This document shows positions 27,491-36,030 of a stretch of 64,000 nt of DNA, piece by piece. Origin of the DNA: JAXMBN01 sp046349875 (lineage in GTDB: Bacteria; Planctomycetota; Planctomycetia; Pirellulales; Pirellulaceae); the NCBI GenBank assembly GCA_046349875.1, contig JAXMBN010000024.1, positions 1 to 64,000 on the forward strand, read 5' to 3'. Position 1 is the stretch's first letter. The number at the start of each line of letters is the position of its first letter. A program made the translations under genes and the position numbers. Below the pieces are notes generated by a model, which did no database searches, was not told where the DNA came from, and saw nothing but the letters and a program-made list of their open reading frames with translations.

Positions 27491-27540
27491 GATCGCTCTA
27501 GTGGCAACCTGGAGCTAGAGCGATCCTAGGCAACGTGTTT
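27491..27540. terminator. Inverted repeat between convergent genes
   Basis: A perfect 11-bp inverted repeat (GATCGCTCTAG at 27491-27501, CTAGAGCGATC at 27515-27525) with a 13-base loop lies between the converging DUF4013 and PhyH genes. A short T stretch follows at 27537-27540 on the plus strand. It probably stops transcription on both sides, but neither side has a strong T run. Confidence 0.6.
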
Positions 27541-27586
27541 TCTTGAAGCTTCCAACACCGTTGCCGCAATCTTTGAGTGCCTTGTG

Positions 27587-28339
27587 TTAGGCAAAGATTT
27601 CTGAATCGGCCAATTTGGAGAGCGGCGTATACATCGGGTGGCGCGATTCTTTGTAAGGGTTGTTCCCTTTGGTGTTATAGCAACAGATTAGAGCCCAGCG
27701 AGGATTTTCGCTCCGATTCTGATCGGAACGATGCAGAAGATTGCCATGAAAGAAGATGGCATCTCCTGGTTCCATTTCAACATAACGGTGCTCAAACCGC
27801 TGCAAAGCTGCCTCGACGCGTTCTGGATCTGCGCCTGTTTGCCCTCCCACCTTTCCATGGTCCACTCGTCCCATCTTTTGCGAACCTGCTAGAACCTGCA
27901 AACATCCGTTGGCCTGATTCGCGCGGTCAACGGCGATGAAGCAGCTAGCCATGGTTGGAAGCAAGCATCCGAAGTTGTACCAATACCCATAGTCTTGATG
28001 CCATTCCCAGGCGCCACCGACAAAGGGTTCTTTGAGCATCATCTTGTGATGGTAGTGGTAGACTTCGTCTTCGAGAAAGAGCTCCATATTCGACGTAATC
28101 CGTTCACTTCGAACGATACGAGAATAGAGGTTATCCGAGAGTGTGTTCTCGAGCGCCAGCGTTGTGGTTCCGCCTTGAGCATCGGAACGGCTAGTTGCTT
28201 TCGTGGCCAAGAGCGGATCCTCTTTGGCGTATCGAATGAGCTTTTGCATCTCGTCCTTCGAAAATAACTCCCGAACCAACACGTAGCCGTTTTGATCAAA
28301 TTGTTGCTTGGCGTTCGCATCGGCACGGTAGTAGTTCAC
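27587..28339 (-). CDS. Phytanoyl-CoA dioxygenase (PhyH) family oxygenase
   Basis: A 250-residue Fe(II)/2-oxoglutarate-dependent oxygenase. The iron triad is visible as His and Asp in WEWHQDYGYWY and the distal His in FFHGNLLHRSDQN; the 2-oxoglutarate Arg is likely in SENPRWALICCYN. Substrates of bacterial PhyH proteins are diverse (ectoine, lipids, phosphonates) and cannot be told here. It uses a GTG start and lies six bases after the preceding gene, the last of a four-gene operon with DoxX and an oxidoreductase. Confidence 0.9.
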   Translation of the reverse strand: MNYYRADANAKQQFDQNGYVLVRELFSKDEMQKLIRYAKEDPLLATKATSRSDAQGGTTTLALENTLSDNLYSRIVRSERITSNMELFLEDEVYHYHHKMMLKEPFVGGAWEWHQDYGYWYNFGCLLPTMASCFIAVDRANQANGCLQVLAGSQKMGRVDHGKVGGQTGADPERVEAALQRFEHRYVEMEPGDAIFFHGNLLHRSDQNRSENPRWALICCYNTKGNNPYKESRHPMYTPLSKLADSEIFA

Positions 28340-28345
28340 GATGGA

Positions 28346-28864
28346 CTATTCCTTCCTAGAAAGCGGAGAGAGATCGAGGCGAGGCGTGCGGGGGAGACGA
28401 AAGAGTGTGATCGTCACTTTCCCTAACAACGAATCCTCTATTGTGGAGAGTTTCGATTGCTCTTCCAAGTACTTCCGAAGAGCAGGATGCTGCGGCAGTT
28501 CGTCATCTTCCGAAATCGCACCGAATGCATTTTGAAGCGATGAGGATTGCCAAGCCTTGATGAGCTCGATTCCGCGAGGAAGCTGTTCATCAAATGTGTT
28601 GGTAGCTTGAAAGGCCTGGTGCTTTGCTTGGCATTCCGCGGGAATCTGAGAGGGATCGATGTGAGCTTCTATCGATCGGTGGACCTTTGAAAGTTCGGAT
28701 GCGACCGCGGGCCATGCTTGGCGCAATACATCGATCTGCGACTGAATGGCTTCAAAACGCAAAACGATGGGAACACCAAGCAAGAACGTAAGGAAAAGAG
28801 CTCCCACGAATGTCATCGTGAAAGCTCTTCCAGACACTTGAAATCGAGGCGGATTCGAATTCAC
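28346..28864 (-). CDS. Hypothetical single-span membrane protein
   Basis: A 172-residue protein not assigned to a family. An N-terminal hydrophobic segment (FVGALFLTFLLGVPIVL) would anchor it, and the remainder is helical and charged (IDVLRQAWPAVASELSKVHR), faintly like LemA-type domains. It starts at a GTG overlapping the TAG of the oxidoreductase gene by one base, so translation is likely coupled. It lies between the oxidoreductase and PhyH genes. Confidence 0.65.
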   Translation of the reverse strand: MNSNPPRFQVSGRAFTMTFVGALFLTFLLGVPIVLRFEAIQSQIDVLRQAWPAVASELSKVHRSIEAHIDPSQIPAECQAKHQAFQATNTFDEQLPRGIELIKAWQSSSLQNAFGAISEDDELPQHPALRKYLEEQSKLSTIEDSLLGKVTITLFRLPRTPRLDLSPLSRKE

Positions 28865-30645
28865 TATTGGACTTTGTACGATCGCAGGTAGGAATCTTGC
28901 TCTTTGACGCTACTTCCATCGGGCGTTTCGTCCGAATCGCGATCAAACCAGGTTTCGCTAAACTTTACGTAACCAGGTTCGCCACGCATATTCTTCTGAA
29001 TGGCAACGTTGGTCGTCAAAGCGATCACCGCATCACCCATTGCAATTTCGGGGTAGCAACGTGGTTTGTTGCGAGGGTCTGGGTTTTGAATGCACCAAGC
29101 CCAATGTTCGATTTCCTCGGTGTATCCGCGACTGACCGGTCCGGCGTTGGCTGCTGCCTTCGCAACAGGAGCCGCAGCACCACCACTTGCTTGAGTATCC
29201 AAGGCATAGCCGGACTTGCCAGGCTTCACACCGACCGATGCGGCGGTGTCCGATCCAGCGTAGAGCATGACTTCTTGTTCGCGCTCAATGATCAAGGTTC
29301 CCTTGGTTCCCATGACCACTTCACCATAACCACCGAAACCATTTCCGTTGATCGACGAGTAGGTCACGACAACCTTCTTGTCAGGATCTTGTTCAAACGG
29401 AGGAACCGGTTTCTTGGCAGAATATCCGATATCGAAGTCGGCATCATATTCTGGTCCAGGGAATTCATAGCTGCAATAAACGTGGTCTTCTGCATCGCGG
29501 TCATGCGGGAAGATATGGCGTCCACCAAGAGCGTGAACGGTAAGCGGATGAGCCTTTGAGCCATCCTTGCGCATAGCGCTGCAGAAAATGCTGGCCGCAT
29601 CCAACTGATGGCTTCCCAGTTCAGCCATGAGACCACCACCCGTGCGTTCCCACAATCGCCATCGGATCAACTCTTCAAGTGCAGGACGCATTCGGTTCTT
29701 CAGCTTACGATCTTCGTAACCGAAGGCCTTGGCATCGATATTTTTGTCCTCATCCCAAGCAGTCCATTGAGCGATCTTTCGGCGAAGCAAATCTTGCTCG
29801 ATCGGGTCTTTGGATTGTTTGAGAGCGGAACGGAACTCTTCCAATTCGGAAAGAATCTTGTCCATCTTCTTTCCATCCCAAGACAATTCACCTCCTGGAA
29901 TCCAAGGCTGCCACGAATCTTTGCCAGGAAGGTTTCCACGGTGCCATTGCGCACGAATGTGGTGGAGTTGCCCGAGAACACCCTGTTGAATCAAGTGAAC
30001 AGCATTGTCATAGAGGACGCTATAATGTCGCTGGTGACCTGTTGCAAGATGCAACCGAGTTTCCTTGGCAATCCGAGCCATCACTTTGCACTGAGCGACA
30101 TTGTGAGCCATCAGTTTCTCGGTGAGAACGTGCTTGCCCTTGAGCATCGCTTGCACCGCTACGGGAGCATGGAGGTGCAAAGGCAGAGCGATGATGACGG
30201 CTTCGATCGACTTGTCGTCGAGCAAAGCGGCAATGCCGCCGTTGTTTTGGTCGTAAACCTTAACGTTGGCGCGAGCTTCGTCGTAGGACGAATACTTCTG
30301 CTTCTTGATAATGCCCGGCCGAGCATCTTGGGCAGCTGGCGAAGAGCAGTCTCCGTGAAACGCACGGTAGATGCTAGAAGGACGGATGTCGGCGATTGCA
30401 ACGATTTGAACGTATTCGGGAGTGCATCCGCCGATCAAGACGTTTCCTTCATCACCCGTTCCGATCACGCCTACGCGAATCGGATTGGTCATGCCACCGT
30501 ATCCAAAGTACATGGCCCCCAAGCCTGCACCGGAGACAACGCCCGTTCCAACCACACCTCGTAAGAAGTCGCGTCGAGTGACACCTACCGCTTCGTAAAA
30601 GTTATCCTGTCCGACCTTCTTTTCTTCGGCGCTCAACTGATCCAT
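28864..30645 (-). CDS. Twin-arginine-exported Gfo/Idh/MocA oxidoreductase, long form
   Basis: A 593-residue protein with a Tat signal (TRRDFLRGVVGTG near residues 23-36), the Rossmann NAD(P) motif VGVIGTGDEGNVL, and the catalytic-type motif LTEKLMAHNVAQCK with the usual Lys. A Gfo/Idh C-terminal sheet domain follows. It is about 150 residues longer than standard family members because of inserts, including an Ala-rich piece (ASGGAAAPVAKAAANAG). Planctomycetes carry many such paralogues; substrates are unknown sugars or inositols. The DoxX gene lies 57 bases upstream on the same strand. Confidence 0.88.
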   Translation of the reverse strand: MDQLSAEEKKVGQDNFYEAVGVTRRDFLRGVVGTGVVSGAGLGAMYFGYGGMTNPIRVGVIGTGDEGNVLIGGCTPEYVQIVAIADIRPSSIYRAFHGDCSSPAAQDARPGIIKKQKYSSYDEARANVKVYDQNNGGIAALLDDKSIEAVIIALPLHLHAPVAVQAMLKGKHVLTEKLMAHNVAQCKVMARIAKETRLHLATGHQRHYSVLYDNAVHLIQQGVLGQLHHIRAQWHRGNLPGKDSWQPWIPGGELSWDGKKMDKILSELEEFRSALKQSKDPIEQDLLRRKIAQWTAWDEDKNIDAKAFGYEDRKLKNRMRPALEELIRWRLWERTGGGLMAELGSHQLDAASIFCSAMRKDGSKAHPLTVHALGGRHIFPHDRDAEDHVYCSYEFPGPEYDADFDIGYSAKKPVPPFEQDPDKKVVVTYSSINGNGFGGYGEVVMGTKGTLIIEREQEVMLYAGSDTAASVGVKPGKSGYALDTQASGGAAAPVAKAAANAGPVSRGYTEEIEHWAWCIQNPDPRNKPRCYPEIAMGDAVIALTTNVAIQKNMRGEPGYVKFSETWFDRDSDETPDGSSVKEQDSYLRSYKVQ

Positions 30646-30702
30646 TGTTCCAATACCTTATGGGAAGTTCTAACGTAGTGTTTTGTAATATGAACCTAGG
30701 AC

Positions 30703-31608
30703 TTAGGCTTCTTCTTTCCATCCATGGCGGATGACTTGCCAGAAGGTCCAAGGGATGTAGTCCAGACCTAAGTATCGTCCCGCATCGCAAGTCGCGAGGA
30801 CGAAGCACCCAAGCATTTCAGCTGCTTGGAAATACGTGGGCTGTGTTCCTGGGTAACCTGGGAATTGAGAAATCACGATCGAACCCAAGAAAATCGCTGC
30901 AGCAATCGAGGCCACGGGAGTCAACAATCCAATCATGAGCAATATGCCGATCGACATATCGAAGATGGGAATGATCTGATCGACGAACCGAGTCGAATAG
31001 ATGGTTTCTTCGGGGAGCATGAAGTCGCTTTTGAACTTGCCTTCACTTTGTTCTGGCGTGGCTAGTCCATTGAGGTCTGCTTCTACTTTGTTGAGAATCT
31101 TGTTAATCGAAGTCAACGCAGCTTTGGGCAATGCCTTCCACTTGGTGATGATTTCATCTTTTTGGTTTCGAAGCGATGCGACTCCCAATCGTTTAGGGTC
31201 GGTTTCGAGTTGATTCACGCGTTCGATTCCGGCGTAATAGTCCTTGATGTCTTTTTCGTAGGTCGCCAGAACACTCTTGTACTCTTCATAGCCAGCATCG
31301 GCGATCTTATCGGCTTTCTGCTGTTGTTCATCGGTGAACTCGTAGTAATCACCCACGACTTCCGAATACCCTTCGAAAGCAACCTTCATCTCCTTGGGAT
31401 TCAATCGAATCCAACCTTCATGATCTGCGATCAGTTCATGAAAATGATTGGCAAACGGCCCTTTTGCAGCGGATAGGAAACCGGTCGAAGTAAAGTTACC
31501 TTCGCGTACTTTGACCGCTCCTTCTTGGAAAAAGTGCCATCCAATTCCGATTCGGAGTAGGACAAGTGCCGCGACCGCAAACCAACTGATCCGTCGATAA
31601 GAATTCAT
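30703..31608 (-). CDS. DoxX family membrane protein with large extramembrane insert
   Basis: A 301-residue protein. The first span (AVAALVLLRIGIGWHFFQEG) and the later spans (FDMSIGILLMIGLLTPVASI, IAAAIFLGSIVISQF) make the four-helix DoxX core, which is normally about 130-150 residues. Between spans one and two lies a hydrophilic, partly helical insert of about 170 residues (KADKIADAGYEEYKSVLATY). DoxX proteins are linked to quinone or thiosulfate redox chemistry. Start at 31608 (MNSYRRISWF) is chosen over an upstream extension of 27 codons. It heads the operon with the Tat oxidoreductase and PhyH. Confidence 0.82.
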   Translation of the reverse strand: MNSYRRISWFAVAALVLLRIGIGWHFFQEGAVKVREGNFTSTGFLSAAKGPFANHFHELIADHEGWIRLNPKEMKVAFEGYSEVVGDYYEFTDEQQQKADKIADAGYEEYKSVLATYEKDIKDYYAGIERVNQLETDPKRLGVASLRNQKDEIITKWKALPKAALTSINKILNKVEADLNGLATPEQSEGKFKSDFMLPEETIYSTRFVDQIIPIFDMSIGILLMIGLLTPVASIAAAIFLGSIVISQFPGYPGTQPTYFQAAEMLGCFVLATCDAGRYLGLDYIPWTFWQVIRHGWKEEA

Positions 31609-32023
31609 AGAGCCGATCTTCGTAGAGAGTCCATCACTGCGGGGGACAGGCGGGGAATTGAACAAGCTTGGTGCCAAACAGATGAACATCCATTATGAAT
31701 AAGGCTTCCCTTAAAGCCAAGTACCGAATTCGATTCCTCGAGTTCACGCGAGTCCGATCGATTTCGTCCCGAAAAGCGTTGATAATCCCTTAGAAATAGG
31801 TGTTCTATCGGCAGCAAGGAATCGACATTCCGGAATGCTCGGACTAGGTAACCGAATTGTTACCAGGTTGATGGTCTCTGATTAGAGCCTCTAATTGAAG
31901 TGAGGGTTCTGCAAGTCGTTTCTCTTAGACCTTTCTGAGTAGTGGTTGCGGGGTGGGGGGCGAATCGATACAAAACTGGCAAAGATGTTTTTCACATAGG
32001 GACATATCGACGAAGGAACAGCC
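31609..32023. other. Divergent intergenic region, DoxX / DHDPS-like
   Basis: A 415-bp stretch between divergent genes. Short open frames are unconvincing. I see no RNA gene, repeat array or riboswitch. It should contain both promoters. Confidence 0.4.
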
Positions 32024-32941
32024 ATGAAGCCATCGCGACCTTTCAGTGGGATTGTCCCTCCGATGATTACTCCTCTCCAGGATCGCGATACGCTCGATCA
32101 TCATGGTCTGGCTAGGTTGGTGGAGCACATCCTGGATGGTGGTGTTTCTGGGCTGTTTCTATTGGGAACCACTGGAGAAGCGCCGAGTCTCAGCTATCGC
32201 CTTCGACGCGAGTTGATCGACCGTACCTGTGCTCTGGTGGAAGAACGCGTCCCGGTTTTGGTGGGTATTACCGATACGTCGTTTATTGAATCGGTCGAAC
32301 TTGCCAAGCACGCTCAGCGGGCAGGCGCGACGGCCGTAGTCCTTTCGACACCTTACTATTTCCCAGCAGGGCAGACCGAATTGCTGGGATACATCCAAAA
32401 CATCGTTGAAGCGTTGCCACTCCCTTTAGTTCTGTACAACATGCCCAGCCTTACCAAGGTTTGGTTCGAGATCGAGACGTTGCAGAAGCTGACGAGCATC
32501 GAACAAATTGTTGGCATCAAAGATAGTAGTGGTGATATGTCGTATTTTCGCCAACTGATGACGCTTCGAGAGTCGCGACCGGATTGGTCGATCATGATCG
32601 GCCCCGAAGCGATGCTTCCCGAGGCCATGGAGCTTGGAGGCGATGGCGGTGTTGCCGGAGGAGCCAATGTCTTTCCCAAGTTATTCGTCGATTGTTACAA
32701 AGCGTGCGTCGCGGGGGACCACGCGATGATTCGCGAGCGATCGCAGCTCATCCATGAATTGCAAAAGATCTATACCATTGGCAAGTATGCGTCGCGATTC
32801 ATCAAAGCGACCAAATGCAGCGCATCGCTTCTCGGTCTTTGCGATGATTTCATGGCGGAACCTTTCCATCGATTCCATCCCGCCGATCGCGAAAAAGTTC
32901 GCTTGGTTTTGGATCCGCTCGTTGCAAAGCTCAAAGCTTAA
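32024..32941 (+). CDS. Dihydrodipicolinate synthase family aldolase
   Basis: A 305-residue DHDPS/NAL-family TIM barrel. Visible motifs are FLLGTTGEAPSLS (substrate carboxylate loop), the tyrosine in LVLYNMPSLT, and the Schiff-base lysine in VGIKDSSGDMSYF. True DapA usually has a YNVPxRT motif; this sequence has YNMPS, so it may be an aldolase for other 2-oxo acids, for instance sialic or sugar acids. It stands alone, so context does not help. Confidence 0.82.
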   Translation: MKPSRPFSGIVPPMITPLQDRDTLDHHGLARLVEHILDGGVSGLFLLGTTGEAPSLSYRLRRELIDRTCALVEERVPVLVGITDTSFIESVELAKHAQRAGATAVVLSTPYYFPAGQTELLGYIQNIVEALPLPLVLYNMPSLTKVWFEIETLQKLTSIEQIVGIKDSSGDMSYFRQLMTLRESRPDWSIMIGPEAMLPEAMELGGDGGVAGGANVFPKLFVDCYKACVAGDHAMIRERSQLIHELQKIYTIGKYASRFIKATKCSASLLGLCDDFMAEPFHRFHPADREKVRLVLDPLVAKLKA

Positions 32942-32992
32942 TCGCGAGATCGTTGGCCCGTCGTAGGCAGCGAAACTTATTGAAACGAGTGA

Positions 32993-33727
32993 CTACGAGC
33001 CTTGTTGCTTGGCAAGTTGATCGCGAAGCTGAGCTGCTAATTCGTATTGCTCGCTAGCGACCGCATCAGCAAGTTGTTCCGATAGAGTTTTCCCCACGGA
33101 ATAATCGTTCCGGAGCGATTCGCGGAACTCGATAAGTTGAAGAACCATTTCATCTTCATCAAACGCTTCCTCGGCATCGTGTTCTTGGAAGACTTCTTTG
33201 ATGCGATCTAGGCCTTCGTTAATCGCTGCGATTGCCTTTTCGGGCCCATGATCATCGAGTTCAGCCAATGCTGCAGCACGAGTCCGATGGAAGAGGACAA
33301 AGGGGCGATATTGTTCATGCGACATCGTCCAATCTTCATCGGGCGAGTGATCGCGGCAAACGTCCATCAACCCCAAGGTGTGGTCCGCGTCTTGTACGGC
33401 GCGACGGAAGTGAAGCAGTCGCAACCAAGCCACTCGTCGATGATAATACTGCACGAACTCCCGATCCGCTTCCATGCATTGATCTTCGTCCATTACGAAA
33501 TCAGGATCTTGCTTTTCGATTTCGAGCAATGCATCGAGATACGTTGGAGCGTTATTGGGTTGCTGTCCATCGGGCCGTCCCGTTGTTTCCAACTGAAGAA
33601 TGCCGAGATCGACTCGGACTTGTATTACGTCACGTCCATCTTCGCCTTTGACAAGTCGGACCGAAAGAGAATGGGGGTCAAAGTTCCATTCGCGCAACAA
33701 TGCGTCGAAGTTCTTCTCTGAACTCAT
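32993..33727 (-). CDS. UVR-motif protein of unknown function
   Basis: A 244-residue soluble acidic protein starting MSSEKNFDALLREWNFDP. The C-terminal 30 residues (LADAVASEQYELAAQLRDQL) match the UVR helical hairpin used by UvrB, UvrC and McsA for protein contacts. The N-terminal half contains a short sheet-like region (RLVKGEDGRDVIQVRVDLGI) and a helical middle with acidic runs. No nuclease or kinase motif is seen. It may be an adaptor like other UVR-only proteins (inference). The start is the ATG following a 29-codon extension judged spurious. Confidence 0.7.
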   Translation of the reverse strand: MSSEKNFDALLREWNFDPHSLSVRLVKGEDGRDVIQVRVDLGILQLETTGRPDGQQPNNAPTYLDALLEIEKQDPDFVMDEDQCMEADREFVQYYHRRVAWLRLLHFRRAVQDADHTLGLMDVCRDHSPDEDWTMSHEQYRPFVLFHRTRAAALAELDDHGPEKAIAAINEGLDRIKEVFQEHDAEEAFDEDEMVLQLIEFRESLRNDYSVGKTLSEQLADAVASEQYELAAQLRDQLAKQQGS

Positions 33728-33902
33728 TTGGCCATTCCTGAAAACATGAGCTTCATCCTTGGATCGCGCCACGGTCGTTCTCCAACGCTTCGCAAGTATA
33801 TCACCGAAAACCAAAACCTCGTAGACGCAGCTTTGTCGTCTCTAATGGAATGATTGCCAATTTCGTCACAGAGAACAGGGCTTGACGAGAAATTCGATAA
33901 AA

Positions 33903-34331
33903 TCAGTGTTCCCAATTCCCTTGGTTCCGGCCCGCTTTCTTATCTGCATGAAGGCGTTTTTCGTTGAGTCGTCGTTTTTGAGAAGCCTTGGATGGCTTGG
34001 TGGGCCGGCGTTTTTTGACCGGTTTGAGGGCTTCGAGGACGAGCTTTCTTAGCTTGTCTTGGCAGGACCGTAAGTTCGTCGACTGCTCGCGATGTTCCTG
34101 ACTCGTCACTTGGAATGAACCGTCTGCACAGAGTTTGGAAGCGGCTATAGCAAGAAAACGGTTTTTGACGGTTGGTGGGAGGACTTGCGAGTCTTGGACC
34201 CGCCAATAGAGGGTAACCTTGGTGTTCACTTTATTGACATTTTGACCGCCAGGACCTCCACTTCGCGCGAACGAAACCTCCAATTCCTCGGATGGTATGA
34301 TGATGTGTTCTGTGATCGTAATGTCTTCCAT
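33903..34331 (-). CDS. arfB: Peptidyl-tRNA hydrolase ArfB (ribosome rescue)
   Basis: ArfB enters the A site of stalled ribosomes and hydrolyses peptidyl-tRNA. The 142-residue protein has the GGQ catalytic loop (ARSGGPGGQNVNKVNTKV, near residues 22-39) and the basic C-terminal tail (KKRRPTKPSKASQKRRLNEK) that binds the empty mRNA channel, at the usual length for ArfB. It lacks the codon-recognition domains of release factors. Confidence 0.95.
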   Translation of the reverse strand: MEDITITEHIIIPSEELEVSFARSGGPGGQNVNKVNTKVTLYWRVQDSQVLPPTVKNRFLAIAASKLCADGSFQVTSQEHREQSTNLRSCQDKLRKLVLEALKPVKKRRPTKPSKASQKRRLNEKRLHADKKAGRNQGNWEH

Positions 34332-34343
34332 GATGGCGCTGTA

Positions 34344-34395
34344 TCTTTGAAATACCGAGTGTCTTTGAAATGCCTAGTGTTTTAAAAATACCGAA
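34344..34395. repeat. Short 18-bp tandem repeat upstream of arfB
   Basis: Two copies of an 18-bp unit (TCTTTGAAATACCGAGTG at 34344-34361; TCTTTGAAATGCCTAGTG at 34362-34379) and a degenerate third (34380-34395) lie in the divergent promoter region between arfB and the propeller gene. Confidence 0.75.
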
Positions 34396-34436
34396 TCGGA
34401 AATACGGCGGTGTCTGAATTCAAGGTGGCCCAAACA

Positions 34437-35900
34437 ATGACCCCAATAGCGAATGCCAAGATGCAAACACGATGGATCGTAGGAGGAGTACTTTTGGCTC
34501 TAACGTTATTGTGCTTCTACATTTTCTTCCCAACAACCACGAAACCGACGTTGGCTTCAACAACTGGCCAAGAAACATTCACGCAATCGAGTTCCCAGTT
34601 GATTTCATGGAAGCGAGATGGAGCCGATTGGCCAAGAATACTGGGACCCACAGGCAATCTTCTGTCGACCGAAAAAGATTTTCTGAGCGATTGGCCTGAA
34701 AACCCGCCAATTGTTTGGACACTTCCAACCGGTGTCGGATATGGAAATGGGGTTGCGGCGGAGGGACGCTTCTTTCAGTTCGATCGCTTTGGAAATCAAG
34801 AACGCGTTACCTGTTATGCTGCGGAAACCGGTACTGAACTTTGGAAATGGGAGGCACCGGTAGAGTACTCCGATATGTACAACTACAACAACGGTCCGAG
34901 ATGTAGTCCGGTTGTCGACCAAGATCAAGTCGTGTGTTACGGCGTTTCAGGACGTCTATCTTGCTTGCATGCACCGACCGGAAGACTGCAATGGAGTGTC
35001 GATACGAACGAACGCTATGGTGTCATCCAGAACTTCTTCGGTGTTTCATCGAACCCATTGTTCTACAAGAACTTGGTCATCGCTATGGTTGGCGGTTCTC
35101 CCGAAGATTCGAAGAATGTTCCTCCAGGCCAATTGACACTCGTCAAGCCAAATGGTTCGGGGATGGTCGCCTTTGATCGAAACACGGGTAAAGAAGTTTA
35201 TCGAACAGGCAATTATCTGGCGAGCTATTCGGCGCCTATCTTGGCAGACATCGATGGCAAGACGTGGTGCTTGGCATTGATGCGGGAAGGTCTTTTTGTA
35301 TTCGATCCCGACACGGGCAAAGAAGCGGATTTCTTCGCGTGGCGGGCGAAGTCGAATGAAAGTGTGAATGCAGCATCGCCTGTCGTTTTAGGGAACGAGA
35401 TCTTCGTATCGGAAACCTATGAAATCGGTTCGGTTCGATTGCGTTTCGAGAATCAAAAACTGACCGAGCTTTGGAAAGATCCGGCTCGCCAACGCGATCA
35501 ATTGATGCGAGCTCACTGGGCAACCCCGGTCGCTCATGGACAATATTTGTTTGGAAGTAGTGGCCGCAATGAACCCGATTCCGATCTTCGTTGCGTGGAT
35601 TGGAAGAATGAGAAAGTCATGTGGGCAGTTCGGACTCATCAACGAGCAAACTTGCTCAAGATCGAAGACTATTTTGTAGTGGTCTTAGAACATGGACAGG
35701 TTCTCCTCATGAAGAACAATCCAGAAAAGTTTGAGAAAGTCGCGCTCTACGACTTCGAACTGATTACCGATCCGAAGACGGGGCGACCATTGCTCGAATC
35801 ACCGGTATGGGCACCGCCTGTCTATTCGCACGGTTACCTTTATCTTCGAGGAGCCCATACGTTGGTATGCCTCGATCTGCGAAAACAAGTAGCGAAGTAA
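34437..35900 (+). CDS. Secreted or anchored PQQ-type beta-propeller protein
   Basis: A 487-residue protein with an N-terminal hydrophobic segment (IVGGVLLALTLLCFYIFF) that may be a signal or an anchor. The body is a propeller with PQQ-like blade repeats: RVTCYAAETGTELWKWE, RLSCLHAPTGRLQWSVD, MVAFDRNTGKEVYRTG and LRCVDWKNEKVMWAV. Such proteins act as alcohol dehydrogenases or as BamB-like scaffolds; I see no cysteine pair or haem motif that would support the dehydrogenase role. The ATG at 34437 has AAGGTGG upstream and is preferred to the GTG at 34410. Confidence 0.82.
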   Translation: MTPIANAKMQTRWIVGGVLLALTLLCFYIFFPTTTKPTLASTTGQETFTQSSSQLISWKRDGADWPRILGPTGNLLSTEKDFLSDWPENPPIVWTLPTGVGYGNGVAAEGRFFQFDRFGNQERVTCYAAETGTELWKWEAPVEYSDMYNYNNGPRCSPVVDQDQVVCYGVSGRLSCLHAPTGRLQWSVDTNERYGVIQNFFGVSSNPLFYKNLVIAMVGGSPEDSKNVPPGQLTLVKPNGSGMVAFDRNTGKEVYRTGNYLASYSAPILADIDGKTWCLALMREGLFVFDPDTGKEADFFAWRAKSNESVNAASPVVLGNEIFVSETYEIGSVRLRFENQKLTELWKDPARQRDQLMRAHWATPVAHGQYLFGSSGRNEPDSDLRCVDWKNEKVMWAVRTHQRANLLKIEDYFVVVLEHGQVLLMKNNPEKFEKVALYDFELITDPKTGRPLLESPVWAPPVYSHGYLYLRGAHTLVCLDLRKQVAK

Positions 35901-35917
35901 TGCAATGCTCGCAGGGC

Positions 35918-35955
35918 GAACCTGGCAGTGCTAGAGGAACCTGGCAGTGCTAGAG
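35918..35955. repeat. 19-bp direct duplication
   Basis: Two identical tandem copies of GAACCTGGCAGTGCTAGAG lie at 35918-35936 and 35937-35955, between convergent genes. This looks like a recent slippage duplication. Confidence 0.95.
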
Positions 35956-36030
35956 GAACTCTGTAGCCTGCGCTTTACGAGCGTTGCATTGGAATCGAGC
36001 GATGGAGTTGCATCGCTTAGGCTGTTTCAA

